64,000 bases of DNA from positions 12,012,146-12,076,145 of the forward strand of contig JALIRH010000018.1 in NCBI GenBank assembly GCA_023055505.1, given 5' to 3'. The translations under genes and the position numbers were made by a program. The notes below the pieces were generated by a model. The model saw only the letters and a program-made list of their open reading frames with translations. It was not told the origin of the DNA and did no database searches. Below, piece after piece: positions 14,301 to 26,867 of the stretch (position 1 is its first letter; every line of letters starts with the position of its first letter). The DNA is from Callipepla californica brunnescens. Taxonomy: Eukaryota > Chordata > Aves > Galliformes > Odontophoridae.

Positions 14301-14873
14301 TATACCTATTACATAAATGAAGATACACGATACTCTAAGAGTTTAGGTGGAAATAATGTTTTTTTCTATCCATGGAGGAAATGAGAGAAAAAGGAAGGCT
14401 TGATGAAGATTCCAGACTGGAGATAGACCCTCAAAATACTTTTGATTTCTCAACAAAACAAACTAGAATTATTACTCCTTTCTACTAGCAGCACAACATT
14501 TAAGATTATTATTGTTCCACACTGATATTCCAAACCACTGAATGAACCAATCTTCTCAAAAAAATATAATGCATGCATAAAAAAAGAGGGATAAGAATTA
14601 CCTTAGGCCTTTTTTCCCTATAGGTTTAATTCTTTCAGAATATTTTACTAGCACAGCGTTCTGTAATAAATAAAATCCTCAGGGAATCTCAAACTAATTA
14701 TACCAGTTCATAAAAAATGTTCCACTTCCCAATTAAATGCATGCCTCAAACTCAGTCAAATGGCCTAGTGAAGAACTTTGTGAATATTAAAATTAATATG
14801 GCTTTTTAAAAATTTTGAAACAACTGACTTCCAACTGAGTAAATAAATCTGGATCTCTAATTCTACTACTACA

Positions 14874-14908
14874 GTGTGTGTGTGTGTGTATGTGTGTGTA
14901 TGTGTGTG
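14874..14908. repeat. (TG)n microsatellite, interrupted
   Basis: Alternating TG with TATG interruptions; read on the minus strand it gives a run of alternating His-Thr codons. Ordinary dinucleotide microsatellite. Confidence 0.85.
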
Positions 14909-15324
14909 ACATTTTTGAACTCTAATGTGCATAGATATTAGAGAGGTCCTTTGAAGCCATTCAAGCTGGAGGTTCCTAGTAGCAGATAACACATGAAAAT
15001 TATAATGATATCTGTTCAAGAAGTTTGCTATTCTGACTCCCCCTGATGGATTACATCTTGATTATGATGCCCAGAAAGAAAGCAGAGTTGTTCAGGACAA
15101 CAAAAAGGTAATGCATAAGACGAGCTCATTAATTACATTCCTGGACACTTCGCGTTGGCAAAGCTACTGTGAGGCTCTGTCAAAGGCCTGCATTTTAATA
15201 AATCTGATTGGAATTCAGGAAAAGGAGAGAAGTGGTACTGTGATTTGCTCTTGCCAGCATGTAATGTACTTATAACTGAAGATCTATCTATATCCGAAAC
15301 AAAGGTAAAGTTTTTCATTCTTCA

Positions 15325-15390
15325 TTCCTTTCCTTTCCTTTTTCCCTTTTTCCCTTCCCTTTCCCCCAATCCCTCCCTCCCTTCCTCCTT
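15325..15390. repeat. Homopyrimidine tract (CCTTT/CCCTT/CCCTCC)
   Basis: The plus strand is pure C and T from about 15325 to 15367, followed by AA and a second pyrimidine run to about 15390. Such tracts can adopt triplex (H-DNA) structure. No adjacent gene is recognised. Confidence 0.75.
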
Positions 15391-15495
15391 GAAATAGAAA
15401 TGTCCCTTAGGGCAGTTTAAGTCAGCTGTTCTGATTCTGTTCCCTCCCAGCTCCTTAGTCCCTTCGCTGAGAATATACTTGGCTCAGTACAATAT

Positions 15496-15711
15496 TGCTT
15501 AGCAGCAACTATAAACATTGGTGTACTATCAGCATTATTTGTCTCCTAGAATCAAAATACTGCATCATACCAGACACTGAAGAAAACAGAATTTCAGAAC
15601 TAATACAAGCTGATATTTCCGCAATTGCTGGTATTATACTGTGTTTTAAATTTAGAAGGAAGATAATGTTCATAATACACCTATGTTTTGATTGTTGATG
15701 AACCATGCTTA
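15496..15711. repeat. Imperfect ~215-bp inverted repeat (MITE-like palindrome candidate)
   Basis: The left arm (about 15502-15595) and the reverse complement of the right arm (about 15605-15705) align along most of their length. The aligned core starts AAACATTGGTGTA on the left and AAACATAGGTGTA on the complemented right, and runs through a shared ATACCAG block. By hand alignment the arms match at roughly three quarters of positions over about 65-75 bp, with many transition differences, around a loop of a few tens of bases. As a result the plus frame at 15495-15698 and the minus frame at 15509-15706 encode similar peptides. A 6-bp direct repeat, TGCTTA, flanks it at 15496-15501 and 15706-15711 and could be a target-site duplication. 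The simplest reading is a decayed miniature inverted-repeat DNA transposon; a chance or local inverted duplication is the alternative. I do not recognise a named family. Confidence 0.6.
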
Positions 15712-16058
15712 CATAGAGTCAAGGGTTTTCAGCTTCTCATGCTGTCCTGACAACAAGGATAGAGGTGCACAATGAGTTGGGAGGGTACACACCAGGACTA
15801 GCCAAAGTGATATCCCATTCCATGTTTTATCATACTTATCAATAAAACTCAGGGGAATTGGCTTCGGGTGCTGCCAAAGCTCAGGAGCTGGTTGGGCATT
15901 AGTCAAGCTCATGGTGAGAAACTGCACTATCACTTGTTTTGTGTATTTTTTTTTCTCTTTACATTTTTCTTTCCCCTTTTTTATTCCTATCAAACACTAC
16001 TTATCTCAACCCCAGATTACATTTTATCTCCTAATTCTCAGCACCGTACCACTCAGGT

Positions 16059-16081
16059 GGGGGAGGGGAAGGGGGGTGGGG
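16059..16081 (+). other. Canonical G-quadruplex motif
   Basis: Four G-runs of 5, 4, 6 and 4 bases at 16059-16063, 16065-16068, 16071-16076 and 16078-16081 are separated by loops of 1, 2 and 1 bases. This satisfies the G3+N1-7 rule with very short loops, a class expected to be very stable. It stands out because the surrounding DNA is strongly AT-rich. No promoter or exon is recognised beside it. Confidence 0.85.
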
Positions 16082-16085
16082 AGAA

Positions 16086-16115
16086 GAGAGAATGATTTTA
16101 GAGAGAATGATTTTA
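16086..16115. repeat. Exact 15-bp tandem duplication
   Basis: The unit GAGAGAATGATTTTA at 16086-16100 is repeated exactly at 16101-16115. It lies five bases after the G-quadruplex motif, which may have promoted local replication slippage. Confidence 0.88.
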
Positions 16116-17879
16116 GAGAAACCAGTTGTGATCTTTACCACAAGGTTAGATGCAACAGACTTCAAGAAAAAACAACAAAAATGTTACTAGGTTAAAGTAA
16201 GGAGAAATGTTAAAGAAGAACCACGCAAATGACTAACAGGAGTAATTTTCAAGAAATTATTGAATATCCCCTTGGGATTTCCTTAGAAAGAAATGCTTCA
16301 GGTTCTCATCTATGCTGAATTGCTGGAATGTACTGTAGGTAATTAGCTATTGATTGTAGATGTCAATGAGTATACCACTTAGCATCTGTTTTCATGTAAT
16401 GTAAAATGTATAAAGTCAGAATTAATCTTGGAATTATTTTTAAGCAGTTATATTTTAATTACATATTGCTTGCCTCTGAGAAAATTAATCCAATTTGAAA
16501 TTGAAGAGTGTAACAAGTTTTTAATGATTAAGTGACTACAACATGAAGAACAATAACAGAGATTTGCTTACTGCTGTTTCTCAGATGAACACGTATTTGT
16601 AATAGTTTGTAATCCAGAAGTGTTTGTTAACAACCATATGTAGTAAAAATGTCAATAGTAATCACCAAGACCAATTTGAAACTGATTGTTTTTCTTGAAA
16701 ATTTATTACAGGAGCAATGGCTATTTCCATCTACAGTAACTGTTGTTTTTTAGAGCCAATAAATCTTATAAATCTTTCATCATGTTTCAACCCTTGAAAT
16801 GAGACTCCATTCTCAGTCTGATGGTATTCTCTATTTTTATCTTCCTTAAGTATGATGTTTTCTAATTCAGTTCAAGTGAACAAAGTAAAATACAAAAGCC
16901 AAACCAAGTTGTTAAGAGAAACATACAAAGTTCTGTAGAACTGGTTAAATATATGTAAGGTATGCCCATATATTAATTATGAAATGAGTCCAGAAAGTAG
17001 AGGGTTTCTGCTTAAATATGTATTTTCTGCAAAGGGCTGAATAGGAATCAAGACTCCCTTAAAAGTAAGATTTTACTTTTTTATCTAAAAGGACTGATCA
17101 GTTATAAAGCTGTTTCCTTGTTTATTGTCATGGCATTTCACAGCCTGAATAGATTAAGACCTTTTTATTTTATCTTTCTTACCAAGTTAATGTACTCAAT
17201 TGTTTTCAAGATTAGTGACACTATATGGATACATTCTTGCCTGTAAATGACATATCATCTATGTTACAAAAAAGAAAACAAAACTTGTATCTCAAATTTT
17301 GTTTGAAGTAGTTAATTGTGAATGAAAAATTGAGTTAAAATTCCCACCTACCTTAAACATGAAACAAATTATATGAGCCACAAGGAATAATCTTCTGAAG
17401 TTCTAAAGAAATACAGTCTCTTTCTTACTACTCAAAAACATTTACAAGATCTCAGTTTTTCCCCGTCTCTCCAGAAGTAACATTAGCACAAAACTAGAGC
17501 TTCCAGAGAAGAAAATTGTGCAGTGCCTTAATGTACTAATAACATGCTCTCTAGTGAATAAATCTTCAATAAATAAATAGACAAAGGAGAAAAACACCTC
17601 ACAGCAAAATTCAAACATTAGTTACTGGAATAGTAATGAAGAAGGAATTTTTGTGTTTCTATCTTCACCCTGATAAAACCAATTTGTGTTGAAATCTGAT
17701 CAAGGAGAACTAACAGTCTTTCCTACTCTGGTGGAATCAGTTAAAAAGTGACTGTCAGGTTTGTACAGTCTATAGCATTCCTTTGAAGTTAGCAGCAACT
17801 GAAAAGAAGTCTCTCTCTTTGGCCAGAATCTCTCTTTTGGGGGTGACCAAATGAATAGAATTAATCTATAATTAAATTA

Positions 17880-17902
17880 AATTACAGATTAAATCTGTAA
17901 TT
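17880..17902. repeat. Perfect 23-bp palindrome
   Basis: The arms AATTACAGATT and AATCTGTAATT (11 bp each) are exact reverse complements around a single A at 17891. Perfect short palindromes arise by chance in AT-rich DNA, and no further context supports a function. Confidence 0.8.
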
Positions 17903-20229
17903 AGCTATCAAATTTTCAGCTTTTCTTTAGATTTTGAATGATCAAAATCACAATAGCGGCTACAATCGCTGACTGAAATAATTTCATTAGCCCTGACCAT
18001 GGAGGAATTAAATAAGATTGGACTGATGATTTGTCAAAAATTGAAGTTCTAGATTCTTACCACTGAAGCCCTCTAGAAAAGGCTCGGTATAAGGTTTTAT
18101 TGTGTGTATTGAGGATGATAGATTCCTATATGTCAAACAAGGGCTTTTTTTACCAGTTTTCTAGAAGAAAAAGTTCTGGTGACAAATGAACACATTTTAT
18201 GGTCATTCTTATCATGTTCCTCCAAGGCTTGTCAGACTAATGTCAAGAACAGAAAAAGAGTTGTGTTGAACTACTCAGGTGAAAATGTAATGAGATATTT
18301 CCACATCCTTTGAGACCTTCAGTCTTTGAGAAGACGTCCTGGCTGCAGGCCACGTTAAAGAAAAAAAATTCCAAAGATAATCTGTATAATCTGTCATTAG
18401 AAAGTCATGTTCTGATCTTCTGTTGTTTCCTGACAGTTTGGCCTGTTACTACAGGAGTGTACTTCAAAATGATGAATACAGTAGAAAACTAGATATCTCG
18501 AATATATTTTCAGTGAACTGATACATATGATATATGAGAATAAAGATTTGGAGCTGACACGTGTATTACAGGAATAAGAAATAAAAAAAATGAGTGAAGC
18601 GAAAAGAAATATTGGTTTTTTGTTTTTGTTGTTTGTTTTTTTTTTTTTTGTTCTTTGCTTGTTTGTTTTTTTTAAATTTTAATGGTCAAATCCATTAAAA
18701 CTTTTCCTTTTATCCAGCAGATCCTGTTCACAGAGGAATGTCCCTCACCCACTCACTTCTGCCTCCTTATTCCCAGTTATTCTAATTCACTTGCTGATAT
18801 TATTTCAAGAACTTTCTGTTTGATACTGACATCAATCTTGTCCATCAGACATCAATGCCAAATTCACTGAAAATATATTCCGTTCCTTAATACCAAGGAT
18901 TCATTGTGGCTTAAGTTTTTGAACTGACAATTTGCATAAGAAGTGCACTTCTTGCACTAAGTTTTTCTATTATTATTATTACTGCTGTTTGTGAAGAAAA
19001 TTATTATTAATCATTTTTACCAACTTAGTTAGACTTTGATATCAAATAAAAATAGGAAAATAATAATTAATAATGGTTTTCAAACTTAAAGTTGGTTGTC
19101 CTTAAAATTCCTTGAACTGGTGTCTATTAACGCTAAACAAACCTAAACGACAAAGTTATCAGAGTTTGGGGTTTTTTTTTTTGTTTTGTTTGTTTGTTTG
19201 TTTGCTTTCTTTCTGACTGTATAAATATTAGTTCAAAAGAATTACCATAATTTTGTTTCAATATTGAAATCAGAACTGCTATTCCCTCACTCTGAGATGG
19301 TTAAACATATTGAAGATTAGAACACTGTGATACATTATATTCATCTATAGTATAAAAAATCACAGGAATTGAAAGGTGTTGTGTGCCTTTATGATCAGAG
19401 CTAATGTTTGGACTACTAGCAAATGACTACTCAGATGAAGGATCAGAGGTCTTATTGATGTACATAAATACCAGACATGAGGGTATAAAGAAAACTGAAC
19501 TAGACTGCTTAATAATAAGACACAGTAGACACTGACTGAGATGCAGGAAATTCCCATTAAACATAAATTCCACTATTGTGAGGATGGTCAAGTACTGCAA
19601 CAGGTTGTCAAAAAATGTTCGGGAGTCTCAATCTGTAGAGACAGTCAGTCACAATGTAACTGGATATGACCCTAAGCAGCCTGCTTTAGCTATTCAGTGA
19701 GGAGCAAAAGCAGGCAGGAAGGTGGCAGTCCACATATGTCGGTAAACTGCTCAGGTAGACTGAATATCTTATTGTTCCTGCAGTAGGGCCCATTCCACAC
19801 CTGAAAGTATCAGCTGTCCACCACTGAAAAACATGTATAAAAGTGCTGTTTGGGAAAGAACTGTGATGAATGCTTAGAAGATAAATTCACATTTTCTAAC
19901 TTGGTGAATCCCTGAGACCAACCTTCAGCGTGTTTCACAGTCACACAGAAAGATATTTCACGAAAACACTTTATTTTAGTATGTTTTGTGGTTGTCAGTA
20001 GACATTTAGCCTATCAAGAAAAGTAGATCAAAACAGAAATACAAGTGGGCCATGTGTGTGTCATCTCCAACTGCTTCTGGCAAGAAAGAAATTCCACCTA
20101 TAAATGAAGAATAATATAAGGAACTGTTAGCTGAAGCAGAATATGAACAAAATTTCCCAATATGCTGCCCTGAGAGTTAAAACAACTCTCAAATATTCAA
20201 ATTCTGTTGATTATAAAGAAATGATAACT

Positions 20230-21286
20230 AGGAATGGAATGGAATAGAATTTTTCAGTTGGAATGGGCATTTTAAGATCAACTACTCCAACTGCCTGATC
20301 TCCTTGGGATTAACCAGAAGTTAAAGCATATTATTGAATGTGTTGTTCAGATGCTTTATGACAATCAACAGACACTGGGTAGCAACCAGTTCTCTAGGGA
20401 GAAGGTTCCATTGTTTGACCATTCCCATGGTAAGAAAATGTTTCCTAATGCTCAGTTGGATCCTCCCCCTGGCACAACTCTGCTACTCCCACACATCCTG
20501 TCATCAGTCCCCAAGGAGGGTGACTGGCACCTCCCTTTCCATTTCCACTCAGGATTTTTCAGAGAATAATGAAGTCACCTCTCAGTCTCCCCCAGGCTGG
20601 GCAACTGGTGTCATCAGCTTCTCACAGGACATGATTTCCAGCACTGTTACCAGCCTTGTTTTCTTCCTCTGGATGCTTTCAGGTTTTTATACTGTATGTC
20701 ATGGGTTTCCATACCAAATCAATGCAGAATAAAAAGGAGAATAATTTATTTCAGCCAACTGGCTATGCTGTGTTTAATGCATACCTTTTGATTGCAAGGG
20801 CACACTGCTGACTCAAATTGTACCTGGTGCCAACCAGCGTCCCCATATCCTCTTCTTCTGAGCTGCTCTCTAGCCACACATCTCCCTGTTCTTACCTGTC
20901 TGCCTTGCTCCATCACAGGTGTAAAACCTGTCATTTTCCTTTGTTGATCAGTGACAGTTGGTCAACACATATAGATTCCTCTGCAAGGCCTCTTGTCTTT
21001 CCATGGAGCAGCACCTCCCAGTTTTTGTCATCAGAAACCTGGTTGAAGATTTACTCCAGTCCAACACTGAGGCCACTGATAAAACTGATGAACAGGTTTG
21101 GACATAGAACTGAGCCCTGGAAAATGCCAGTAGTGACTGGCCACCAGCCAGATGTAGCCCCATTCACTACAAGTAGTTGAGACAGTTCATCAGCCAGTAT
21201 ACCATGAAACTGTTTATCTCAGTTATTCAATTTGTCCAGAAATATACTTCAAGGGGCAGTATCAAAGGCCTAACTAAAATCCATAA
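20230..21286 (-). mobile_element. CR1 LINE, degraded, 3' half of ORF2 (minus strand)
   Basis: The fragment starts with a GAATGGAATAGAAT-type decayed tail and the antisense 3' UTR. It then runs backwards through the ORF2 C-terminus (to about 20690), a middle block (GGGCACACTGCTGACTCA, about 20800-20875) and the antisense reverse-transcriptase core. At about 21100-21160 the minus strand encodes a decayed version of the [11 protein letters not shown] region, with TGGCATTTTCCAGGGCTCAG on the minus strand. It ends near the antisense of the SKAFDT region at about 21286. Frames are broken many times. All parts are collinear with a single CR1, so one old insertion is the simplest interpretation. The interval 20700-20800 is the least recognisable and may contain an indel. 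Confidence 0.82.
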
Positions 21287-24200
21287 AAAAATGTAAATAT
21301 AAATTTAAATGCAAATATAAGTGCATATATATGTATATATGTAAAATATTATATAAATATAAAGGAAATATGAACTTTTTAGGATATTTGAAAGATGAGA
21401 TTTTTGGATAAACAGTAGAGAAGGAAAAGGAAAAGTGCTTGCCTAGATTTAAGTTTATACAGAATATAATTTTGGAGAAACATGTTTGTATTTTCAAACA
21501 TTCAAATGTGGTCACTAGAAAACCGAGAAATCAAACTGTTGGACTAAAGATCAGCAAGGGGATCGATGTTAGACTTCTATGTTGAAGCTACCAATGAATA
21601 AGAGAAAAGATCATTTGCAATGTCTGCACTGGTCTTGCCTTTGCTTTTTGCTCAGCTAAGGCACACTGACTCCAGGGCAGCTGGTACAATTTCTGCAACT
21701 GGTCATGACCTAGAATTGGGTCACGGGTTTTTAAGGGATACTGACATTTAACCGAAGGAAGTTGTTTAGTTTAGGTCTTGCGTATGACTAGTATGACTTG
21801 TTCCCAGAGATTAGTGAAGACATAAATATCTTATATTTTATCTTCACTCTCCTGGAAAAGCTCAAATAACTTATCTGTTAGAAGTTACATATACTGAGAC
21901 CTTGTAAAAACCAAGTATACTTCAGATCTGTATATTATAATTAAAGTAAGAACTAGGTAGCAATCACAGCAAAACTCACTTATGCATAAATAGCCATATA
22001 AAGCTATTTTTAAACTCTTGTAGTACTTTGCAGGGTTCCTCTTTCAGTAGTGCATCATGTTCCCTAAATCCAGTCACTACCTCATATGACTGTCAAACAC
22101 CTCAGTGAGGCTTTATAAAGCAACATGGTAAGTTTTACAGTTTATTACCCTCAAAGCAGTTACTCTATACAGGAACAGGTGAGTGTTTTCCACACAGTTA
22201 CAGTACAATGAATTCAGATGTACCTCTATATTTTAATGGATACATCTGTTCCTTTTCAGCCTATATATTTCAAAGTGATTCTAATGTTGAATTCAGATAA
22301 AAACAGTTTTTAACATGTTTATGTGACAAGTTTATGCAATTTAACAGCAGATTTCTTTATAACTGTTTTTGAGAAAATGACTGCTGCTGCAGTGACATGT
22401 CACATAATGTTTGGGTTTTTTTTGTTTACTCTGCTAGATCCTTAGATAAATTGTTATTATACAGATGTACGTATTTCCCTTTTCAGCATATTGAAAATAT
22501 TCCATCCAAGATATCATTTTTGTATCATTTAGTAGCAAAATAATGAATAAGTCAGCTAAAGGAAATTATCCACTGGCAATGAACATATTTGATTTTATCT
22601 CATAAAACTTCTGCAAAAGATGAAGAATTTATAACAAATTCAAACAGCATCTTCAGCCCTTCAGATTTATATAATGCTAATACAACAATGTATTTCCAAT
22701 TGTGACAGCTTTCTTCAGGTAAATCCAGAATTCAAAGTAATCAGTGGGGAGAAACACTGAAGCACTGCACTAGAGAAGAAATGCCTTTCCATACCTTTGA
22801 AATATTGATAGGAGCTTAACTTTCACCAGATCACTTCATCATTTTAAATAGAATAGTCATTTTATATAGAATTTTAATGTGGTTGTAGAATTTTACGGCC
22901 CCATATCTAATGTATAGGAAAAGACCATAAGGGTAACAAGACACTAAGAAACTTTTCCACAAACAACTGTTATATATAAATGTCACCAGTTAATTCATTC
23001 AGTATGTTATTTTTAATGGAAGCATTTCCTGATGTATTTAGGCTTACATTGTAAAGGAAGTAAGTAAAGGTAAATAAACACTAGAACAATTGAAATTTTA
23101 CACCATTGTATAAAACTAGGTTAAATACACATGAAGCTCATAATGCTGGGAGGAAAGGATTCCATTCAGTTACTTTCCCATAAACCTCAGTGAGTTTCTT
23201 GCAGGTGTTTATTTTCAAGCCAGTTTGGCGCAAGGATTTTTGTAAACTAAGAACAGGAACAAGAACTTGGGGGCAGCCTTCAAATTTCCAGCTTCTAAAT
23301 CCAGATCTGCTTTGTGTTTGTGCAGAAATACACAATTAGAATTCCTGCAGAATACAATACTTCTTATGATGCCTAACAGAAAAACAATCAACCTCTATCC
23401 ATTTCAGATAAAAAAAAATCATAAATAAATAACTATGCCATTTATTTGCATATGTTTGTCGACATTCAATGTGACTTCTAGATACACTGTTTGAGTTGAT
23501 CAATATTTATAGGTACTTGATTCAGAGATTAAGCTGCAGAAAGTAAGATCTTATGGAAAGTAATATCTTGACCCATTTTCTAAACAAAATACCAAATAAG
23601 TTTACAAACCATATGATAGCCTGTGTTTACCTACTTTCCAAACTTGAAAGAATACATTCCTAATAGGAAAGAATAGCCTGTAGTACATTACGTTAGGAAG
23701 GGTGTTTGTAAATGTAATTACATGCACAGGGTCACAATTGCAGCTCTCCTTAGTCCTCTTTTTTTTTTTTTTTTTTTCCCCAGACACTTCTTGCATAAGG
23801 AACATATACAACTTTTTCAATTCCTTGGTTTCAACTGGGGAAGATACATAATGATTCCTGTAAGTTTGTATTTCCTCATAGACAAAGACAATTTAATTTT
23901 TCATTCCACTTAAGAAGTCTTAGATTGTAATGGGATGTTGTGCCACATTTGCCTGAGAAGACCTTGGTATTAAAAAATGATAATAAAAAGGTTTTTTGGT
24001 TCTTAATGTTTTTTCCTTCCCTTTCGACTCCTCCAAAGATACAAAAGTATATTCAGTAGAAAGCATACAATCTTTCATGTAAGAAACTTGATTCTGTTCA
24101 TATTTTGCTAGCTCAATTTCACATCATTGAATATTGTGGAAAATGATGTGGTGAATATCCTTATATGGCTAATTCTTCATTAAGCCAGTCAGTACCTGAA

Positions 24201-24869
24201 AAAGGTGTATAATATGGTATTTCTACAAAGGTTTTCCAATTCACCTTGCATATGTCCTTTTATGTTGATAGTTACGTGAATAGCCAACAGTGATTTTATG
24301 TTGATGATTTATGACTTACATATAAAAACATGCCACCATTTTACCGACAACTTTGAAGTGCAGTTGCGCTCTAAATGCAAACTTTGATTTATCACAGAGT
24401 TTTTATTGGCTCAAGGTCCTGTTAAAATATACTCGTTTTTCTTTTATCATATTTCAGAGCATGCAGAGCTGAAATGGTGAAATGTCATAGAGGGTTTACA
24501 CATGAAATTAAAGTAGTAACTATTATTGCATACCACTTTAAAATTCAAAATTAGTCTGGTTGTCAGTTTTTTTATAATGTGATGATATGATGGTGAAATC
24601 TCTTTCTACTGTCAAACTGTGAAATTTTTGTAGGAGTTGTGCTTATTTTCAAATGTTCCCAGTAGGAACACAATGGAGTTCAACAAATTCCTATTTCATC
24701 TTTCAAATAAATACTCATTAATCCAAAATTCCATAGAACATTGGTAACTCAAGAGCACAAAATTTTTAAACCAAACATTAACACTCATTAAAATTTCTGC
24801 ACAACATTTATCTGCATGAAGATAGGTTGTCATCTCAAAATTCAGTTTTAAACATTTCTAAAACAATTA
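21287..24869. other. AT-rich unique-looking DNA, no gene recognised
   Basis: No exon, RNA gene or transposon fragment is recognised. There is a TATA/ATAA-rich stretch at about 21295-21362 and a T-run at about 23759-23777. Short reading frames have no recognisable domains. An old, diverged repeat could be missed by eye. Confidence 0.5.
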
Positions 24870-25411
24870 AAGTACTGAGATTGGTGGTCTTGTATGATGG
24901 GGTTGCAGCATATGTGGGTAAGCAAAGAGTGACAAATGTCATCTATCTGGAATTATTCAAAGCATTCAATACTGTCCCACAGAACATCTCTGAATTGGTG
25001 AAACCTGAGTTTGATGATTAGACCATTTGTTGTATAAAAAATTGGTTGGCTGATCACACTGAGGGATTTGCAATCAATGGCTAAACATTTCAAATACAAA
25101 TTACTGACAAGTGACATACCACAGGAGTTGGCACCCTGCCCTCCCCAGATGCCACCTCATAGCTGGGTACAGACACTACTTAACATATTTGCTGATGACA
25201 TAAAAGTGAGATAGAGTGCACCCTCAGTAGGTTGGCTGATGACGTCAAGCTGAATGGTGCTGACAACACACTGAAGGAAAGGAGTGTCACCCAGAGACAC
25301 GTGGAAAATCTTGAGTAGACTCATTAAAACATCATGAAGTTCCACAAGGCCAAGTGTAAGGTTCTTGAGTCAAGGCAATCCCAAGCAGGATTGGGCTGGG
25401 CAAAGAATGGA
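24870..25411 (+). mobile_element. CR1 LINE reverse-transcriptase fragment, degraded (plus strand)
   Basis: The plus strand begins in the ORF2 region upstream of the first catalytic aspartate. A frame at 24827-25021 contains VIYLELFKAFNTVPQN, a decayed form of [16 protein letters not shown] in which the catalytic Asp is replaced by Glu. Later blocks include LTSDIPQELAP-like sequence, a decayed FADD region near 25190-25245, and a KFHKAKCKVL-like stretch near 25335-25365. Stops and indels are frequent. No 3' tail is attached, so this piece is truncated at both ends, or its 3' part was lost before the next CR1 at 25578. Confidence 0.82.
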
Positions 25412-25510
25412 TCAAGAACATTGTCACATCCTGCCTGTGGAAAGGGCACAGTGACCAAAATCACAAATCACCTCAGATTAAGGTGAAACAACACTCAAAG
25501 TTTATACCTA

Positions 25511-25571
25511 TACATACACACACACATACACACACACACACAAAGCAAACAAACAAACAAACAAACAAACA
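25511..25571. repeat. Compound microsatellite (CA)n-(CAAA)n
   Basis: A (CA)n tract with TACA interruptions passes directly into CAAACAAACAAA repeats. It sits in the junction between two plus-strand CR1 fragments. Confidence 0.9.
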
Positions 25572-25577
25572 ATCTTT

Positions 25578-26718
25578 ACAAGAAGCAAGAAGGAGAATCC
25601 AGAGAACTACAGGACAGTCAGCCTCACCTCCATCCCTGGAAAGGTGATGGGACAGTTTGTTCTGGATCACGTCTCCAAGCAGTTGAAAGAAAAGAGAGTC
25701 ATCAAGAGTAGTCAACATGGGTTCACCAGGGGGACGTTGTGCTTGACCAACCTGGTAGCCTTCTATGATGTCATTACTGGCTGGGTGGACGAGGGGAGAG
25801 CAGTGGATGTAGTCTACCTTGATTTCAGCAAGGTATTTGACACTGCCTCCAACATCATCTACATAACAAAGTTGAGGAGGTGTGGAATAGGTGAGTGGAC
25901 AGTGAGGTTGGTTGAGAACTGGCAGAGCTAAGAGGGTTGTGATCAGTGGCACGGAGTGTAGTTGGAGCCCTGTACTTAGCAGTGTTCCTCAGGGATTGGT
26001 GCTTGGTCCAGTCCTGTTTAGCATCGGGGAGTGACCTACTGAGGAGGAGCTCTGAGGAGAGGGTCCTGGGTGTTCTGGTGGATGACAGGCCATGAGCCAG
26101 CAGTGTGCCCTGGTGGCCAAGAAGGCCAATGGGATCCTGGGATGCATTAAAAGGAGTGTGGCCAGCAGGTCAAAGGAGGTGATCCTCCCCCTCTACTCTG
26201 CCCTGGTGAGGCCTCACCTGGAGTATTGTGTCCAGTTCTGGACAAAAAAGACAGGGATCTCCTGGATTGAGTCTAGCAGAGGGCTACAAAAGATGATAAA
26301 GGACATGGAACACCTCCCTTAGGAGGAAAGGCTGATAGAACTGGTTCTGTCCAGCCTTGAGGAAAGAAGTCTCTGAGGGGATCTGATCCACATCTATAAA
26401 TGTCTAAGGAGTAGGAGGCAAAGGGACGAGTCTGAACTCTTCTCAGCAGTGTGCGATGATAGGACGAGGGGAAACGGCCACAAACTGAGGCATAGGAAGT
26501 TCTGCATAATTGTGCGTGGGAACTTCTACATAGTGCAGTGACGGAGCACTGGCACAGGCTACCCAGAGAGGTTGTGGATTCTCCTCCTCTGGAGATGTTC
26601 AAGACCAGCCTGGATGCCTACCTGTGCAACCTGGTCTAGGGAGCTGCTTTGGCAGGGGGTTGGACTCGATGTTTTCTAAAGGTCCCTTCCAACCCCTATA
26701 ATTCTGTGATTCTGTGAT
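25578..26718 (+). mobile_element. CR1 LINE with complete 3' end, internal deletion (plus strand)
   Basis: A 5'-truncated CR1 begins at the ENPENYRTVSLTS-equivalent region of ORF2. One frame (25644-25931) carries SQHGFTRGTLCLTNL, then [14 protein letters not shown] with the first catalytic Asp retained, then an ENW motif. Around 26020-26030 the sequence jumps from the PVLF region to the LGVLVDDR region, so the FADD catalytic block is deleted. A second frame (26092-26322) carries [15 protein letters not shown] and [14 protein letters not shown]. The 3' UTR (GGTTGGACTCGATG) and an ATTCTGTG octamer tail end the element at about 26718. It encodes no functional enzyme. Confidence 0.93.
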
Positions 26719-26836
26719 CTTCAATAGAAGATCTCTATAAAATGATTATCGGTCCTGTCACAATAACATCTATGTAAGCTATGTGGCTTTTTAGAAAATT
26801 CAAGTGGACTTTGTGTTAGTCAACAAGTTTAAGGGT

Positions 26837-26867
<31 letters not shown>

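Larger units (their letters stand above)
11396..15495. other. AT-rich unique-looking DNA with simple repeats
   Basis: No gene or transposon fragment is recognised. Contents worth noting: a T-run at about 11491-11504, CAAA-type repeats near 12630-12660, an (AT)n run at about 14016-14034, a (TG)n tract with TATG interruptions at 14874-14908, and a nearly pure pyrimidine tract at 15325-15390. Short reading frames (60-97 codons) have no recognisable domains. Confidence 0.55.
15712..20229. other. AT-rich unique-looking DNA; G4 motif and small repeats
   Basis: No gene or CR1/LTR is recognised across about 4.5 kb apart from the G-quadruplex motif and 15-bp duplication annotated separately. T-rich and TTTG-rich stretches lie at about 18617-18676 and 19171-19206. 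A perfect 23-bp palindrome sits at 17880-17902. A TATTATTATTATTA run occurs at about 18968-18981. Confidence 0.5.

Noticed and set aside
20334..21180. Plus-strand frames of 132 and 120 codons that look protein-like
   Set aside because: They are antisense to a minus-strand CR1 whose motifs are recognisable in order.
25473..25952. 159-codon minus-strand frame with a Cys/Val-rich segment
   Set aside because: Antisense of CR1 plus the translated (CA)n/(CAAA)n microsatellite.
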